A stretch of DNA of 64,000 bases from Bartonella fuyuanensis. Lineage in GTDB: Bacteria; Pseudomonadota; Alphaproteobacteria; Rhizobiales; Rhizobiaceae. A model generated the notes under the pieces. It made no database searches and was not told the origin of the DNA. It worked only from the letters and a program-made list of their open reading frames with translations. A program made the position numbers and the translations under genes. Location: positions 41,692 through 105,691 of the forward strand of contig NZ_JACIFE010000004.1 of assembly GCF_014197255.1 (NCBI RefSeq), read 5' to 3'. Each line of letters starts with the position of its first letter. Position 1 is the first letter of the stretch. Below, piece after piece: positions 51,546-60,889 of this stretch.

Positions 51546-51721
51546 ATTTGCCAGCTTCCAATGTTGCGACAGATCTGGCATTAAGACGGTTCATAAGAGC
51601 CATTTTAGTCCTTTCTTATACAGTTTTTACCCACACACCAGCCCCACTTTTGACGTGCAAGGGAATGATTTTGATTGATTCAACATAAACAATTTTGAAA
51701 TGAGAGAGTCTTACGTTATTC
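51527..51721 (-). repeat. right arm of 195-bp near-perfect inverted repeat
   Basis: Reverse-complement copy of 51185-51379. It therefore carries a second integrase start (ATG 51603, minus strand) with the same upstream region; that frame runs antisense through the spacer to 51361 and shares only the first 26 residues with the integrase. High identity of the arms implies a recent duplication or ongoing gene conversion. Confidence 0.93.
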
Positions 51722-51938
51722 AGGATCCTTATTCAACATACAAAACAGTGAATTATCATTATAAATCAATATATTGTAAAGTTGATAAAAAACGCTGATA
51801 TAACAATGGAGAAAGAGGAAAAGATAAAGTTATTGATAACTAGAAAAAATAATAATATTTTTTTCAAAAGGTGTTGACCAAATGAAAAGTCAACCGTATG
51901 TTCCTTTTACTTTCTGCAAACTCAAATAGCTTGTATGG

Positions 51939-52014
51939 GAGCGCGTAGCTCAGCTGGTAGAGCAACTGACTTTTAATCAGTAGGTCCAGGGTTCGAATCC
52001 CTGCGCGCTCACCA
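51939..52014 (+). tRNA. tRNA-Lys (anticodon UUU)
   Basis: A 76-nt cloverleaf: acceptor GAGCGCG/CGCGCTC, D arm GCTCAGCTGGTAGAGC, anticodon stem CTGA/TCAG around loop CTTTTAA (anticodon TTT), T arm GGTTCGAATCC, encoded CCA at 52012-52014. Its 5' side faces the integrase fragment and its 3' side faces rlpA. Confidence 0.96.
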
Positions 52015-52598
52015 AGTTTCAATAGAAAGAATAGATTGTATTAAAGCCCGGAAATTTTAATTTCTTTAGATTTTATTTGATTTTTTACCACTTCAAACCT
52101 TTTGGAAATTTTTTGGTTATTGCTATTACTGATCATTTTCTATTGGCTGTTTTGGTGGAAAGTAATGTCAGCCTTCTTTGCATACAATGCAAAAATGCTT
52201 TAAACTTGTGTGATACAGCTGCACCTGTGTTGGTATAGTCCTTAATGATTGCTAATTTTCACAATGCATGAGCTAGTTTTTCCATCGTTTTCATATGATT
52301 CGTAAAATAAACTCCGAAAATTATCATACTTATACACAGTTTATATTATGGGATAATTTTTTCTATAAGCTATTGATTTATATGTTTTTTATTCTTTTAA
52401 TATTTCTTAGAATGCATTTATTTCTTAGAAAAATTATGAAAAAGGTTAACAATATATTAATTCTTTGATACAAGGCCTCAAGTTCGAGGATAGTATATGC
52501 GCGAGGGAAATCATCGAAAAAAGTAAACCTTCCTATCATGTATAAAAAGCGTAACAAGGTTTTACAGTAGTATCTAACAGAATAAGTGGGCTGAATAG
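52015..52598. other. intergenic region after tRNA-Lys, no clear gene
   Basis: No convincing gene in 584 bases. On the minus strand a frame around 52280-52130 reads KLAIIKDYTNTGAAVSHKF and AFLHCMQRRLTLLSTKTANR after a stop. It is less AT-biased than its surroundings and could be a relic, but I do not recognise it. I found no second copy of the tRNA 3' end that would mark an attachment site. Confidence 0.4.
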
Positions 52599-53498
52599 AT
52601 GTTTTTAAATAGAAAAAAGAGATTTACTTCTGTTATTAAACTGATACTTCAATTATTTTCTATAATAATCATTTCTCAGTCATTGGCATCTTGTTGCGCA
52701 AGTCAAACTGCGTTTTTTTCAATAAAAGATTCCTATCATAATAAACCAATCGACGTAAACACTTCTGTTTTACCTAAAAAAGTATTCAATAAGAAAAATC
52801 AACCGGAAGAAAAAAAGCGTGGGCGGGCCATTGTTGGTAAACCTTACCAAATAAAAGGAAAATGGTATTATCCTCAAAATGATCCGACTTATAAACGTGT
52901 TGGCGAAGCATCATGGTATGGTTCAGACTTTCATGGGCGTTTAACTGCCAATGGTGAAATTTATGACATGAATCTTTTGACTGCTGCTCATCCTACAATG
53001 CCTTTACCTAGCTATGCTCGTGTTACGAATTTGAAAAACGGCTCTTCAATCATTGTTAGAGTGAATGATCGCGGACCTTTTATGAACGATAGAATTATTG
53101 ATTTATCAATGCAAGCTGCGGCAATACTTGGTTATATGGATATGGGAGTAGCAAATGTTAAAGTAGAGTATATTGCTGAAGCGCCCGTTGGCTATTATGA
53201 TGGTGCATATTTAATGGCCTCTTATACTCCTGGAAATTCCACTTCATATTCAGTAGCGTTAGAGAATGTTTCTAAAAAAAGAGAAGCTGTTTTGTTAAAG
53301 GAGAAACGCACTACAGGCAACGAAGATGAATTAGCTAAAACAGCTGCTATTAAACAAGGACAACGCAATAAAACTATTGCAGTAAAACTTCCAGAAATTG
53401 GTCCTATCATGGTTAATAAACCGATGCCTTTCGATCAGGTTGCTTCTATAAACAAACTGAACAAAAAAACAAAAGTAAATTGGTTACAACTGTTTTAA
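52599..53498 (+). CDS. rlpA: RlpA-like lipoprotein with double-psi beta-barrel
   Basis: Septal-ring lipoprotein of the RlpA family, 299 residues; some members are lytic transglycosylases cutting peptide-free glycan strands. A signal segment (17-31) ends in a lipobox LASC with Cys32 as the probable lipidated residue. The double-psi barrel covers ~105-200 with GEASWYGSDFHGRLTANGE, TAAHPTMPLPSYARVTN, VRVNDRGPF and RIIDLSMQAA. The C-terminal ~90 residues are Lys-rich, and I see no SPOR domain. It precedes a DacA-family gene, fitting a cell-wall role. Confidence 0.88.
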   Translation: MFLNRKKRFTSVIKLILQLFSIIIISQSLASCCASQTAFFSIKDSYHNKPIDVNTSVLPKKVFNKKNQPEEKKRGRAIVGKPYQIKGKWYYPQNDPTYKRVGEASWYGSDFHGRLTANGEIYDMNLLTAAHPTMPLPSYARVTNLKNGSSIIVRVNDRGPFMNDRIIDLSMQAAAILGYMDMGVANVKVEYIAEAPVGYYDGAYLMASYTPGNSTSYSVALENVSKKREAVLLKEKRTTGNEDELAKTAAIKQGQRNKTIAVKLPEIGPIMVNKPMPFDQVASINKLNKKTKVNWLQLF

Positions 53499-53532
53499 AA
53501 GAAATTCTTTGATTTTTAATCAAAACAGTTGT
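53486..53532 (+). terminator. hairpin overlapping the rlpA stop codon
   Basis: ACAACTGTTTT at 53486-53496 pairs perfectly with AAAACAGTTGT at 53522-53532; the 25-base loop can itself form a small hairpin (AAAGAA/TTCTTT). The left arm covers the last codons of rlpA. There is no T-run after it, so it may be an mRNA-stability element rather than a classical terminator. Confidence 0.4.
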
Positions 53533-53924
53533 TCACATAAAAATTTGTGGATTTATTATAGAGTTTTCCTCTTAAGATGAGTTGTTCTTTTTAAAGAAAT
53601 GAATTGAGTATTATTACAAAATTCCGTACGTCTCTCCAAGCCTATGTTGATCTATTTATGATTTTATATTATTACTTCTTAATAAAGTGCACATTTTCCT
53701 TGCTGTAACAGCCTTTATCAGGTAAAGACAAATATATTATGTAAGTCTTTTTATGTAATCTTCGAAATAGCTATACAATTTAATTTGCAAAAAATAAAAA
53801 AGTTAAAAAATATTTCTTTTTGATTCAACTTTGTAACTTTCCAAAGTACCTACGGCAATATCTCACGAAGAGACTATACATTGCGTCATGCTTTTATTTG
53901 TCTTATTCGTTAAGGGGGGGTAAA
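53533..53924. other. AT-rich intergenic region, no gene
   Basis: About 390 bases between the rlpA hairpin and the possible relic frame at 53925. I see no gene, tRNA or family-like translation in it. Confidence 0.5.
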
Positions 53925-54149
53925 ATGCCTTACGTAAATAGAACATCTCAAACAAAATATACTTGCATTACTAATCCACATGCTTATTTTTAAAAAAGGA
54001 TATTTCAATATTCCCACGCCTTTTACGATAGCGTCTATGAATGGTATCACAATAAAACCTTTAAGCATCAATATCGTTACATCTATGAAACTAAAAATTG
54101 TACCATATTATTTTTCTTAATGCTGAATACAAATAAAGCTTTTTCTTAA
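53925..54149 (+). pseudogene. possible broken small gene with strong ribosome site
   Basis: ATG 53925 follows AAGGGGGGG, the strongest Shine-Dalgarno-like run in the area. It opens 22 codons (MPYVNRTSQTKYTCITNPH) to TAA 53991-53993. The same frame then stays open for 51 more codons with an aromatic and basic composition (YSHAFYDSVYEWYHNKTF, HQYRYIYETKN) to TAA 54147-54149. I recognise no family; it may be a gene split by one stop, or chance. Confidence 0.25.
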
Positions 54150-54240
54150 GTTACAAATAATTTCTCAATTTGCAGAAATAAAAAAGTTTTTTCCTATATA
54201 GTAGACTCTTTATGCTTATCTTTGCATGGGAGGAGCGGTT

Positions 54241-55401
54241 ATGTATATAGCATTAAGGATATTATTGACTTTATGGGGAGTATTAGCATTTGATACGTGG
54301 GGGAGGGCGCAAAATTTTCAAACTTCTGCATCACAAGTGTTGTTACTTGATGCTGATACAGAGACAATACTCTATGAAAAACAAAGTAGTATTCCTTTTT
54401 TCCCTGCTTCATTAGTAAAATTGATGACAGCAGAAGTGGTATTTCATCAATTAAAAGAGGGATTATTAAGAAGTACGCAAAAATTCAAGGTCAGTGAAAA
54501 TGCTTGGCGAAAGGGTGGAGCACCTTCCGGTACAACCACTATGTTTGCAAAAATAAAGACAGAAATCAGTGTTTCCGATCTTTTGCGTGGTTTAATCATT
54601 GTCAATGGAAATGATGCTGCAATTATTCTTGCTGAAGGAATATCAGGAAATGAAGTTCTTTTTGCAAAGCTAATGAATCAGCGCGCTAAAATAATTGGAT
54701 TATCTCAGAGCCATTTTGTTAATGCAACAGGACTTCCTGAAGAGGGACAATTTGTAACAGCGCGTGATATGATTGTATTAGCGCGTCATATTGCTCAGGA
54801 ATATCCAGATTATTATGCACTTTATCGTGAGCCTCATTTTACGTGGAATAATATTTTTCAACGTAATAAAAATCCTCTTATTTCTAAGGAAATTGGTGTA
54901 GAAGGGTTTGGTTTTGGCTACAGTGAACGTGAAGGATTTTCAATGGTTGCTGCCATTTATAAAAATCATCGACGTCTTTTTTTAGCAATCAATGGCTTGC
55001 GAGATAGTAAAAAGCATACAAAAGAAATAGAGCGTATTCTTCAATGGGGAACGACTGCATTTGATCTCAAAACGATTTTCAGAAAAGGAGAAACTGTTGG
55101 TCATGCTGCTGTTTATGGTGGGGAAAAAAAAATTGTTCCACTTATTATTAAAAAACCAATAAATTTTATGCTTTGGAATGAAAAAAAAAATGTTAAAGCA
55201 AAAATTAAATATCATGGTCCATTGAAAGCTCCTATCGTTTCAGGGCAAGCAGTTGGATTTATTCAAATTTTAGAAGATAAAAAGGTTCTTATGGAAAAAC
55301 CAATTTTTGCCGGAATGAATGTTCAGGAAGGAAGTTTTTTTAAAAAGGTAAAAGATGCATTTTATGAAATAACAATAGGATGGCTAAGGAAATATTTGTA
55401 G
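54241..55401 (+). CDS. DacA/DacF-family D-alanyl-D-alanine carboxypeptidase with degenerate active site
   Basis: A 386-residue exported protein of the low-molecular-weight PBP family, whose active members trim pentapeptides in peptidoglycan. Signal segment ~1-23 (GRAQNFQ). The nucleophile motif is intact (PASLVKLMT, Ser57-Lys60). The SxN motif is N-G-N (122-124, VNGNDAA) instead of S-G-N. The KTG motif is changed: the expected GLKTG is G-F-G-F-G (222-226). Without KTG, normal catalysis is doubtful, and a structural role is possible. ATG 54241 is chosen because GGGAGGAG lies just ahead; ATG 54226 contains that site. It stands 30 bases before tmk. Confidence 0.85.
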   Translation: MYIALRILLTLWGVLAFDTWGRAQNFQTSASQVLLLDADTETILYEKQSSIPFFPASLVKLMTAEVVFHQLKEGLLRSTQKFKVSENAWRKGGAPSGTTTMFAKIKTEISVSDLLRGLIIVNGNDAAIILAEGISGNEVLFAKLMNQRAKIIGLSQSHFVNATGLPEEGQFVTARDMIVLARHIAQEYPDYYALYREPHFTWNNIFQRNKNPLISKEIGVEGFGFGYSEREGFSMVAAIYKNHRRLFLAINGLRDSKKHTKEIERILQWGTTAFDLKTIFRKGETVGHAAVYGGEKKIVPLIIKKPINFMLWNEKKNVKAKIKYHGPLKAPIVSGQAVGFIQILEDKKVLMEKPIFAGMNVQEGSFFKKVKDAFYEITIGWLRKYL

Positions 55402-55431
55402 ATACACGCTAAATAAGGTTGAGGTTCATAC

Positions 55432-56076
55432 GTGTCAGGTTATTTTATTACATTCGAAGGAGGGGATGGAGTAGGAAAAACAGTACAGATTTCTTTGCTT
55501 GCTGAGTATCTCTCTCACAAAGGTTATGATGTTGTTACAACACGAGAACCAGGAGGAACAGCAGGAGCAGAAGCAATTAGACATATTTTGTTGTCAGGGA
55601 AGACACAACAATATGGATCGTTAATTGAAGCTATTTTGTTTACAGCTGGACGCGCTGACCATGTTCATGAAGTTATCGCACCTTCTTTGCAAGAAGGTAA
55701 AATCGTTTTATGTGATCGCTTTATTGATTCTACACGTGTTTACCAGGGACTCAATGATAGAGTCAGTTTTTCTCTTCTTACTGTTTTAGAGTGTGTTGCG
55801 CTCAATGGTATCATGCCCCATTTAACATTTTTATTAGATATGCCAGCAATATGTGGTATGAAGCGTGCAAGTTTACGAAGAAAAAAAACAGAAGCTATTG
55901 ATTATTTTGAAAAAGATCAGTTGGAAATTCAAGAACAAAGGCGTCAAGCTTTTCTTCAATTAGCTAAACAGGAACCACAAAGGTTTCAGGTTATTGATGC
56001 TACTGGCTCAGTGGAAAGTATTGCACATCAAATAAAAAATATTTGTCATCAAGTATTGTTGGATAAGCTTTTATGA
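55432..56076 (+). CDS. tmk: thymidylate kinase
   Basis: Phosphorylates dTMP to dTDP for DNA synthesis, 214 residues. The P-loop EGGDGVGKT is at residues ~8-16, the DRF/Y motif appears as CDRFIDSTRVYQG, and TREPGGTAGAE carries the conserved substrate-binding arginine. The lid region contains RRKKTEAIDYFE. The start is GTG 55432 with TTGAGG upstream. It overlaps holB by four bases (ATGA), a pairing common in bacteria. Confidence 0.95.
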   Translation: MSGYFITFEGGDGVGKTVQISLLAEYLSHKGYDVVTTREPGGTAGAEAIRHILLSGKTQQYGSLIEAILFTAGRADHVHEVIAPSLQEGKIVLCDRFIDSTRVYQGLNDRVSFSLLTVLECVALNGIMPHLTFLLDMPAICGMKRASLRRKKTEAIDYFEKDQLEIQEQRRQAFLQLAKQEPQRFQVIDATGSVESIAHQIKNICHQVLLDKLL

Positions 56077-57116
56077 GTAATATAAATATTTTACGCCAAT
56101 ATGATGATATTGATACGATCCTATCACCTTCCCAGAACAATGTTCTCTTTGGCCATGAGGATGTTCGTCACTTTTTATCACAAATGCTTAAAGAGAAGCG
56201 TTTGCATCACGCATTGTTATTTGAAGGAGAATATGGAATTGGAAAAGCCACACTAGCGTTTCACTTTGCTTGGAATATTTTTAGCTCTCCCCAAGGGACC
56301 TTCCTAAAACCTGAAGCTCATTCTATTCCATGGAGTCAAATTACACAAGGTAGTCATCCTGGTCTTTTGTATATTTCACGTCGATTTGATGAAAAAACGC
56401 AAAAGTTTAAAACAGGAATACTTATTGATGATATTCGCGATATACTACATTTTTTAAGCCGAACTTCACAAGATAATGAATGGCGTATTGTCATTCTTGA
56501 TTCTGCCGACGATATGAATAGAAACGCAGCAAATGCAATTCTTAAAATACTTGAAGAACCACCTACAAAGACCCTATTTATTATTATCACGCACTCTTCA
56601 GGAAAATTACTTCCAACAATTCACTCACGGTGTCAAAAAGTTTCTTTTCGCCCGTTGAATAATGATGAGATGAAAAAAGTCATTACACATATTTTTCCTT
56701 CTCAGGATTTACCTGATGAGAAAACGATTGAAATGATTATTAAAAAATCCAAAGGAAGTCCTCGAAAATCTGCTTTACTTATTTCCCACGGTGGTCTTGA
56801 AATTATTAAAACGATAGATGCTCTTCTAGAGCAACCAATTTGTAACGCCACTATTGTACATACTTTTGCACAAACATTTTCATCTGCTTCTTCCCTATTC
56901 CAATTTCAACAATTTTGTGATGAAATTCTTGATACAATTCAAAAAAAAGCTATAATTTTCGCTGAAAATGGAAACTTATTTCTTTCAAAAAAATATGCGC
57001 AAAAGTGGCAAGAGATTCAACAAGAAATAGAGGAAATACAATTATTTAATCTCGATAGGAAGCAGTTTGTTATTAATTTGCTTTTTAGACTTCATAAGAT
57101 CATTCACGAGGATTAG
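56073..57116 (+). CDS. holB: DNA polymerase III subunit delta'
   Basis: Clamp-loader subunit that helps open and load the sliding clamp, 347 residues. An AAA+ fold with HHALLFEGEYGIGKATLAFHF (Walker-A-like), VILDSADDMNRNAANAILK, the ILEEPP box and the arginine-finger region HSRCQKVSFRPL. The zinc-binding cysteines of the E. coli protein are absent, as I recall is usual in alphaproteobacteria. The gene begins in the end of tmk; metG starts 77 bases later. Confidence 0.9.
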   Translation: MSNINILRQYDDIDTILSPSQNNVLFGHEDVRHFLSQMLKEKRLHHALLFEGEYGIGKATLAFHFAWNIFSSPQGTFLKPEAHSIPWSQITQGSHPGLLYISRRFDEKTQKFKTGILIDDIRDILHFLSRTSQDNEWRIVILDSADDMNRNAANAILKILEEPPTKTLFIIITHSSGKLLPTIHSRCQKVSFRPLNNDEMKKVITHIFPSQDLPDEKTIEMIIKKSKGSPRKSALLISHGGLEIIKTIDALLEQPICNATIVHTFAQTFSSASSLFQFQQFCDEILDTIQKKAIIFAENGNLFLSKKYAQKWQEIQQEIEEIQLFNLDRKQFVINLLFRLHKIIHED

Positions 57117-57193
57117 TTTTTCCGTGACAATGTGATAAACAAGCGTTATGTCATTGTATCTTTTATTTTATGGCGTTTTACAAAGAGTATGAC

Positions 57194-58753
57194 ATGCGTG
57201 ATACATATTATATAACAACTCCCATTTTTTATCCTAATGGTGTTCCCCATATTGGACATGCCTATAGTGCTATTGCAAGCGATGTTTTAGCTCGCTTTCA
57301 ACGATTAAACGGGAAAAATGTATTTTTTCTTTCTGGTACAGATGAGCATGGTCTAAAGATGCAACAAACGGCCGCAGCATTGGGTATAACACCGAAAGAT
57401 CTTGCAGATCGTAATAGTGCGGCGTTTCAAAAAATGCTGGCAATATTAAATTGTTCTAATGATGATTTCATCCGGACCACGGAAAACCGCCATTATCAAG
57501 CTTGTCAAGAAATTTGGAAAAAAATAGAAGCAAATGGTGATATTTATCTCGGCCGTTATACAGGTTGGTATTCGGTTCGCCAAGAATCGTATTATGAAGA
57601 AAAAGATACGGAAATTGGACCAGACAATATCCGTCGCGAGAAAGAATTAGGCTCTCCAGTTGAATGGAATGAAGAAGAAAGCTATTTTTTTAGGCTTTCT
57701 CGTTATGAAAAGGCTCTTCTTGAATATTATGAAAAGCATCCTGATTTTATTTCTCCACTTGAGCGACGTAATGAAATTATAAGTTTTATCAAATCGGGTT
57801 TAAAAGATATCTCTATTTCACGCGCAAGTTTTAATTGGGGGATTTCTGTTCCTGAGAATCAAAAGCACGTAATGTATGTCTGGATTGATGCACTTACAAA
57901 TTATCTATCAGCAATTGATTTTTTCAATGAAAATTCAAAGAAGCGTGATTTTTGGCCTGCAAACACACATATCATCGGTAAGGATATTATTCGTTTTCAT
58001 GCAGTCTATTGGCCGGCACTTCTAATGTCTGCTGGAATTGAATTGCCTAAAAATATTTTTGCACATGGTTTTTTACTTAATCGTGGTGCAAAAATGTCAA
58101 AATCTATTGGAAATGTCGTTGATCCTTTTGAAATGGTTGATCATTACGGTCTTGATCAAGTCCGTTATTTTCTGCTTCGTGAAGTACCATTTGGACAAGA
58201 TGGTAGTTATAGCCATAAGAGTTTAGTGAATCGCATCAATGCTGATCTTGCTAATGATCTTGGTAATTTAGCACAGCGTTCTTTATCTATGATTGCCAAA
58301 AATTGTGATGCAAAAGTTCCGCTACCAGTTTCATTCTTAGTTCAAGACAAACAGCTTTTAGAACAATCTCTTCAAGTGCTTGAAACTGTACATCAAGCAA
58401 TGTCTTCTCATAGTATGCATTTAGCACTTTCAGCTATTTTTTCAATTGTAGCGGATGCCAATCGCTATTTTGCCAATGAGCAACCTTGGAATTTACGTAA
58501 AAATGATCGAGATCGATTTTCTACAGTTCTTTATATAACTGTAGAAATCTTGCGGCGAATAGGAATAATGCTTTTGCCTTTCATACCTCAATCAGCAGCA
58601 AAACTTCTTGATAGCCTTGCGATTGCTGAAGATGATCGGTTATTGTATCATATAAGCCATTCAAAAATTCAAGAAGGACTTGATCTTCCACCACCAGAAC
58701 CGATTTTTCCTCGTTATATCTTGAAGAAAGAAGATACTCATCATGTTGATTGA
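57194..58753 (+). CDS. metG: methionyl-tRNA synthetase
   Basis: Class I synthetase that charges initiator and elongator tRNA-Met, 519 residues. HIGH motif is PHIGHAYSA (~residue 21) and the KMSKS loop is GAKMSKSIGN. The region around GWYSVRQESYYEE lacks zinc-knuckle cysteines, and there is no C-terminal dimerisation domain, so it is the short MetG2 type. ATG 57194 follows AAAGAG; ATG 57170 adds eight residues and lacks a site. It overlaps tatD by 11 bases. Confidence 0.94.
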   Translation: MRDTYYITTPIFYPNGVPHIGHAYSAIASDVLARFQRLNGKNVFFLSGTDEHGLKMQQTAAALGITPKDLADRNSAAFQKMLAILNCSNDDFIRTTENRHYQACQEIWKKIEANGDIYLGRYTGWYSVRQESYYEEKDTEIGPDNIRREKELGSPVEWNEEESYFFRLSRYEKALLEYYEKHPDFISPLERRNEIISFIKSGLKDISISRASFNWGISVPENQKHVMYVWIDALTNYLSAIDFFNENSKKRDFWPANTHIIGKDIIRFHAVYWPALLMSAGIELPKNIFAHGFLLNRGAKMSKSIGNVVDPFEMVDHYGLDQVRYFLLREVPFGQDGSYSHKSLVNRINADLANDLGNLAQRSLSMIAKNCDAKVPLPVSFLVQDKQLLEQSLQVLETVHQAMSSHSMHLALSAIFSIVADANRYFANEQPWNLRKNDRDRFSTVLYITVEILRRIGIMLLPFIPQSAAKLLDSLAIAEDDRLLYHISHSKIQEGLDLPPPEPIFPRYILKKEDTHHVD

Positions 58754-59516
58754 TACACATTGTCATCTTGATTTTGAAGATTTTTCACAAGATTTGAATA
58801 ATGTTATCCAGCGAGCTTTAGATGCTGACGTTAAGCGTATGATAACAATTTCAACTCGTGTTCGTAAGTTAGATAAGTTGTTAGCTATTGCGCAAAGTTA
58901 TGATCAAATCTTTTGTTCTGTTGGTACACATCCTAATTATGCCCATGAAGAACAAAATATTACAGCCAAAGAGCTTATAGAGCTCTCGAAGCACCCTAAA
59001 ATTGTTGCATTTGGGGAAGGAGGACTTGATTATCATTATGATTATTCTACACCAGAAGAGCAAAAGAAAGTTTTTCAAGAACATATCATTGCTGCTAGAG
59101 AAACACAGATTCCTCTTGTTATCCATTCACGCAATGCAGATGATGATATGGAGAAAATATTACGCGACCAGATAAAAGAAGGGGCTTTCCCCTTTATCTT
59201 TCATTGTTATTCATCTGGAATACAACTTGCTCATGCTGGAATTGAACTTGGTGGTTATATTTCTTTTTCAGGTATTCTTACTTTTAAAAATGCCCTTGAA
59301 ATCCGTGAAATAGCGAAAATTGTTCCCCATGAACATTTGTTGGTGGAAACAGATGCACCATTTTTAGCGCCTACCCCTCATCGGGGGAAAACAAATGAAC
59401 CATCTTTTGTATGCTATACAGCAGCTGTTTTGGCTGAGACAATTGGCTTAAGCATTGAAGAAATAGCTCAAATAACAACCCGTAATGCTTTTCGTTTATT
59501 TAACAAAATGAAATAA
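58743..59516 (+). CDS. tatD: TatD-family metal-dependent deoxyribonuclease
   Basis: A TIM-barrel hydrolase of 257 residues. The metal-binding HxH is DTHCHLDF (H6, H8), the bridging Glu is in GEGGLDYHY, further histidines lie in LVIHSRNAD and FHCYSSG, and the final Asp is in VETDAPFLAP. YcfH/YabD-like members act as 3'-5' DNA exonucleases. The metG-tatD-MBL order is a familiar unit in alphaproteobacteria (recalled). The next gene starts 10 bases after its stop. Confidence 0.9.
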   Translation: MLIDTHCHLDFEDFSQDLNNVIQRALDADVKRMITISTRVRKLDKLLAIAQSYDQIFCSVGTHPNYAHEEQNITAKELIELSKHPKIVAFGEGGLDYHYDYSTPEEQKKVFQEHIIAARETQIPLVIHSRNADDDMEKILRDQIKEGAFPFIFHCYSSGIQLAHAGIELGGYISFSGILTFKNALEIREIAKIVPHEHLLVETDAPFLAPTPHRGKTNEPSFVCYTAAVLAETIGLSIEEIAQITTRNAFRLFNKMK

Positions 59517-59526
59517 GGCAAAAGCT

Positions 59527-60336
59527 ATGTATGATCAATACCGATTTACAATATTAGGCTGTGGGCCTTCTCCAGGAGTCCCACGACCCAATGGCGATTG
59601 GGGAACATGTGATCCGAATAATCCTAAAAATAAACGCTACAGAAGTTCTTTATTAGTTGAACGCATTAAACCATCAGGAAAAAAAACAACTGTCGTTATT
59701 GATACAGGTCCAGATTTTCGCTCACAAATGATTGAAGCACGTGTGGATCATCTTGATGCTGCTCTTTACACGCATTCTCATGCAGATCATATCCACGGTA
59801 TTGATGATTTACGCAGTTATGCACTTGCACAAAAATCTTTAATAGATATCTATGCAGACAAATTTACACTAGAGCATCTTAAAAAAGCTTTTGGATATTG
59901 TTTTCAAACACCAAAGGATTCATCTTATTCTCCCATCTTAAAAGAACATCTTATCAATGAAGATAGCCAATTTATTATTCAAGGGGAGGGTGGAGCAATA
60001 AACGTTAATACGCATTTACAACACCACGGAAATATTCATTCTTTAGGTTTCCGTATCGGAAATGTTGCTTATTGTACAGATGTTAGTGAGTTTCCTGAAA
60101 AAACATTATCCAAATTAAAGGATTTGGATGTTCTCATCATTGAAGCTCTTCAATTTAAATTACACCCGAGTCATTTTTCTGTTAATCAAGCATTACAATG
60201 GATAGAATATTTAAAGCCAAAACAGGCAATACTCACACATATGGATAGATCACTGGATTATAATGCAATCGTAAATTACGTTCCATCCTATGTAAAACCT
60301 GCGTATCAAGGCCTTACTTTTGAAACAACTGCATAA
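59527..60336 (+). CDS. metallo-beta-lactamase-fold hydrolase, PhnP-like
   Basis: A 269-residue MBL-fold enzyme. N-terminal FTILGCGPSPGVPRPNGDWG is followed by the zinc motif HSHADHIHGIDD; the metal site is completed by HHGNIHSLG, YCTDVSEFP and ILTHMDRSLDY. The N-terminal GCGPSPGVPR and the DLRSYA block after the zinc motif resemble PhnP-type cyclic phosphodiesterases. There is no phn gene nearby, so the physiological substrate is unknown. AAGGC precedes the ATG. Confidence 0.85.
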   Translation: MYDQYRFTILGCGPSPGVPRPNGDWGTCDPNNPKNKRYRSSLLVERIKPSGKKTTVVIDTGPDFRSQMIEARVDHLDAALYTHSHADHIHGIDDLRSYALAQKSLIDIYADKFTLEHLKKAFGYCFQTPKDSSYSPILKEHLINEDSQFIIQGEGGAINVNTHLQHHGNIHSLGFRIGNVAYCTDVSEFPEKTLSKLKDLDVLIIEALQFKLHPSHFSVNQALQWIEYLKPKQAILTHMDRSLDYNAIVNYVPSYVKPAYQGLTFETTA

Positions 60337-60485
60337 GTTTATTAGTGCAATATTTTACGTTAAATAAAAATGCAATATTTCATTATCACTGTTTTTAGGA
60401 TAAAGGATTTATCTTCCCCACCAAATTATCGCATAATATATATTATGGAACTTTCTCGATTTTTAATTTTAAAGGTTTTTTATTT

Positions 60486-60878
60486 TTACTCTTTAAAAAA
60501 AGTCATCATAATTTGTAGGATTACAAAAACTAAAAATAATATTCCATGAAATAATGGTACAAATGACTGATAAATAAGATCAGAATAATATATTACTATT
60601 GTTTCAATCAATGCTGCGATACACCATAAAATAATGCCCCATAGTGAATACATCCAAAGTCCAATTAAAGCAATAGGATAGAGAATAGCCAATGTAGCTG
60701 ATGCAAATTGCCACTGCCAAGGCATAAGATCAAAACGCCATAAAACACCTGGAAAGACACCTACAAGGCGTATCCAATAAAAAACACCTAAAACTAAGCA
60801 AATAAGTGCCAAAAACCGTAAATAACAGTTATAAATTAAATTGATTTTTGAAATCGGTTTGTAAGAATTATTTTTCAC
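60486..60878 (-). CDS. DUF6163 family membrane protein
   Basis: A 130-residue protein with four hydrophobic helices and a short charged N-terminus (MKNNSYKPISK). The helix 1-2 loop contains WIRLVGVFPG and WRFDLMPWQWQFA, the pattern I associate with the Rhizobiales family DUF6163. No catalytic motif is visible and the function is unknown. It is on the minus strand, converging with the MBL gene and preceded by a hydrolase pseudogene. Confidence 0.7.
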   Translation of the reverse strand: MKNNSYKPISKINLIYNCYLRFLALICLVLGVFYWIRLVGVFPGVLWRFDLMPWQWQFASATLAILYPIALIGLWMYSLWGIILWCIAALIETIVIYYSDLIYQSFVPLFHGILFLVFVILQIMMTFFKE

Positions 60879-60889
60879 AAGAAAGACTC

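Noticed and set aside
51361..51603. 80-codon minus-strand frame sharing the integrase N-terminus
   Set aside because: Only the first 26 codons are integrase; the rest is antisense through the spacer, a by-product of the inverted repeat.
52130..52280. possible minus-strand relic after tRNA-Lys
   Set aside because: No start, an in-frame stop and no recognised family; noted only in the intergenic description.
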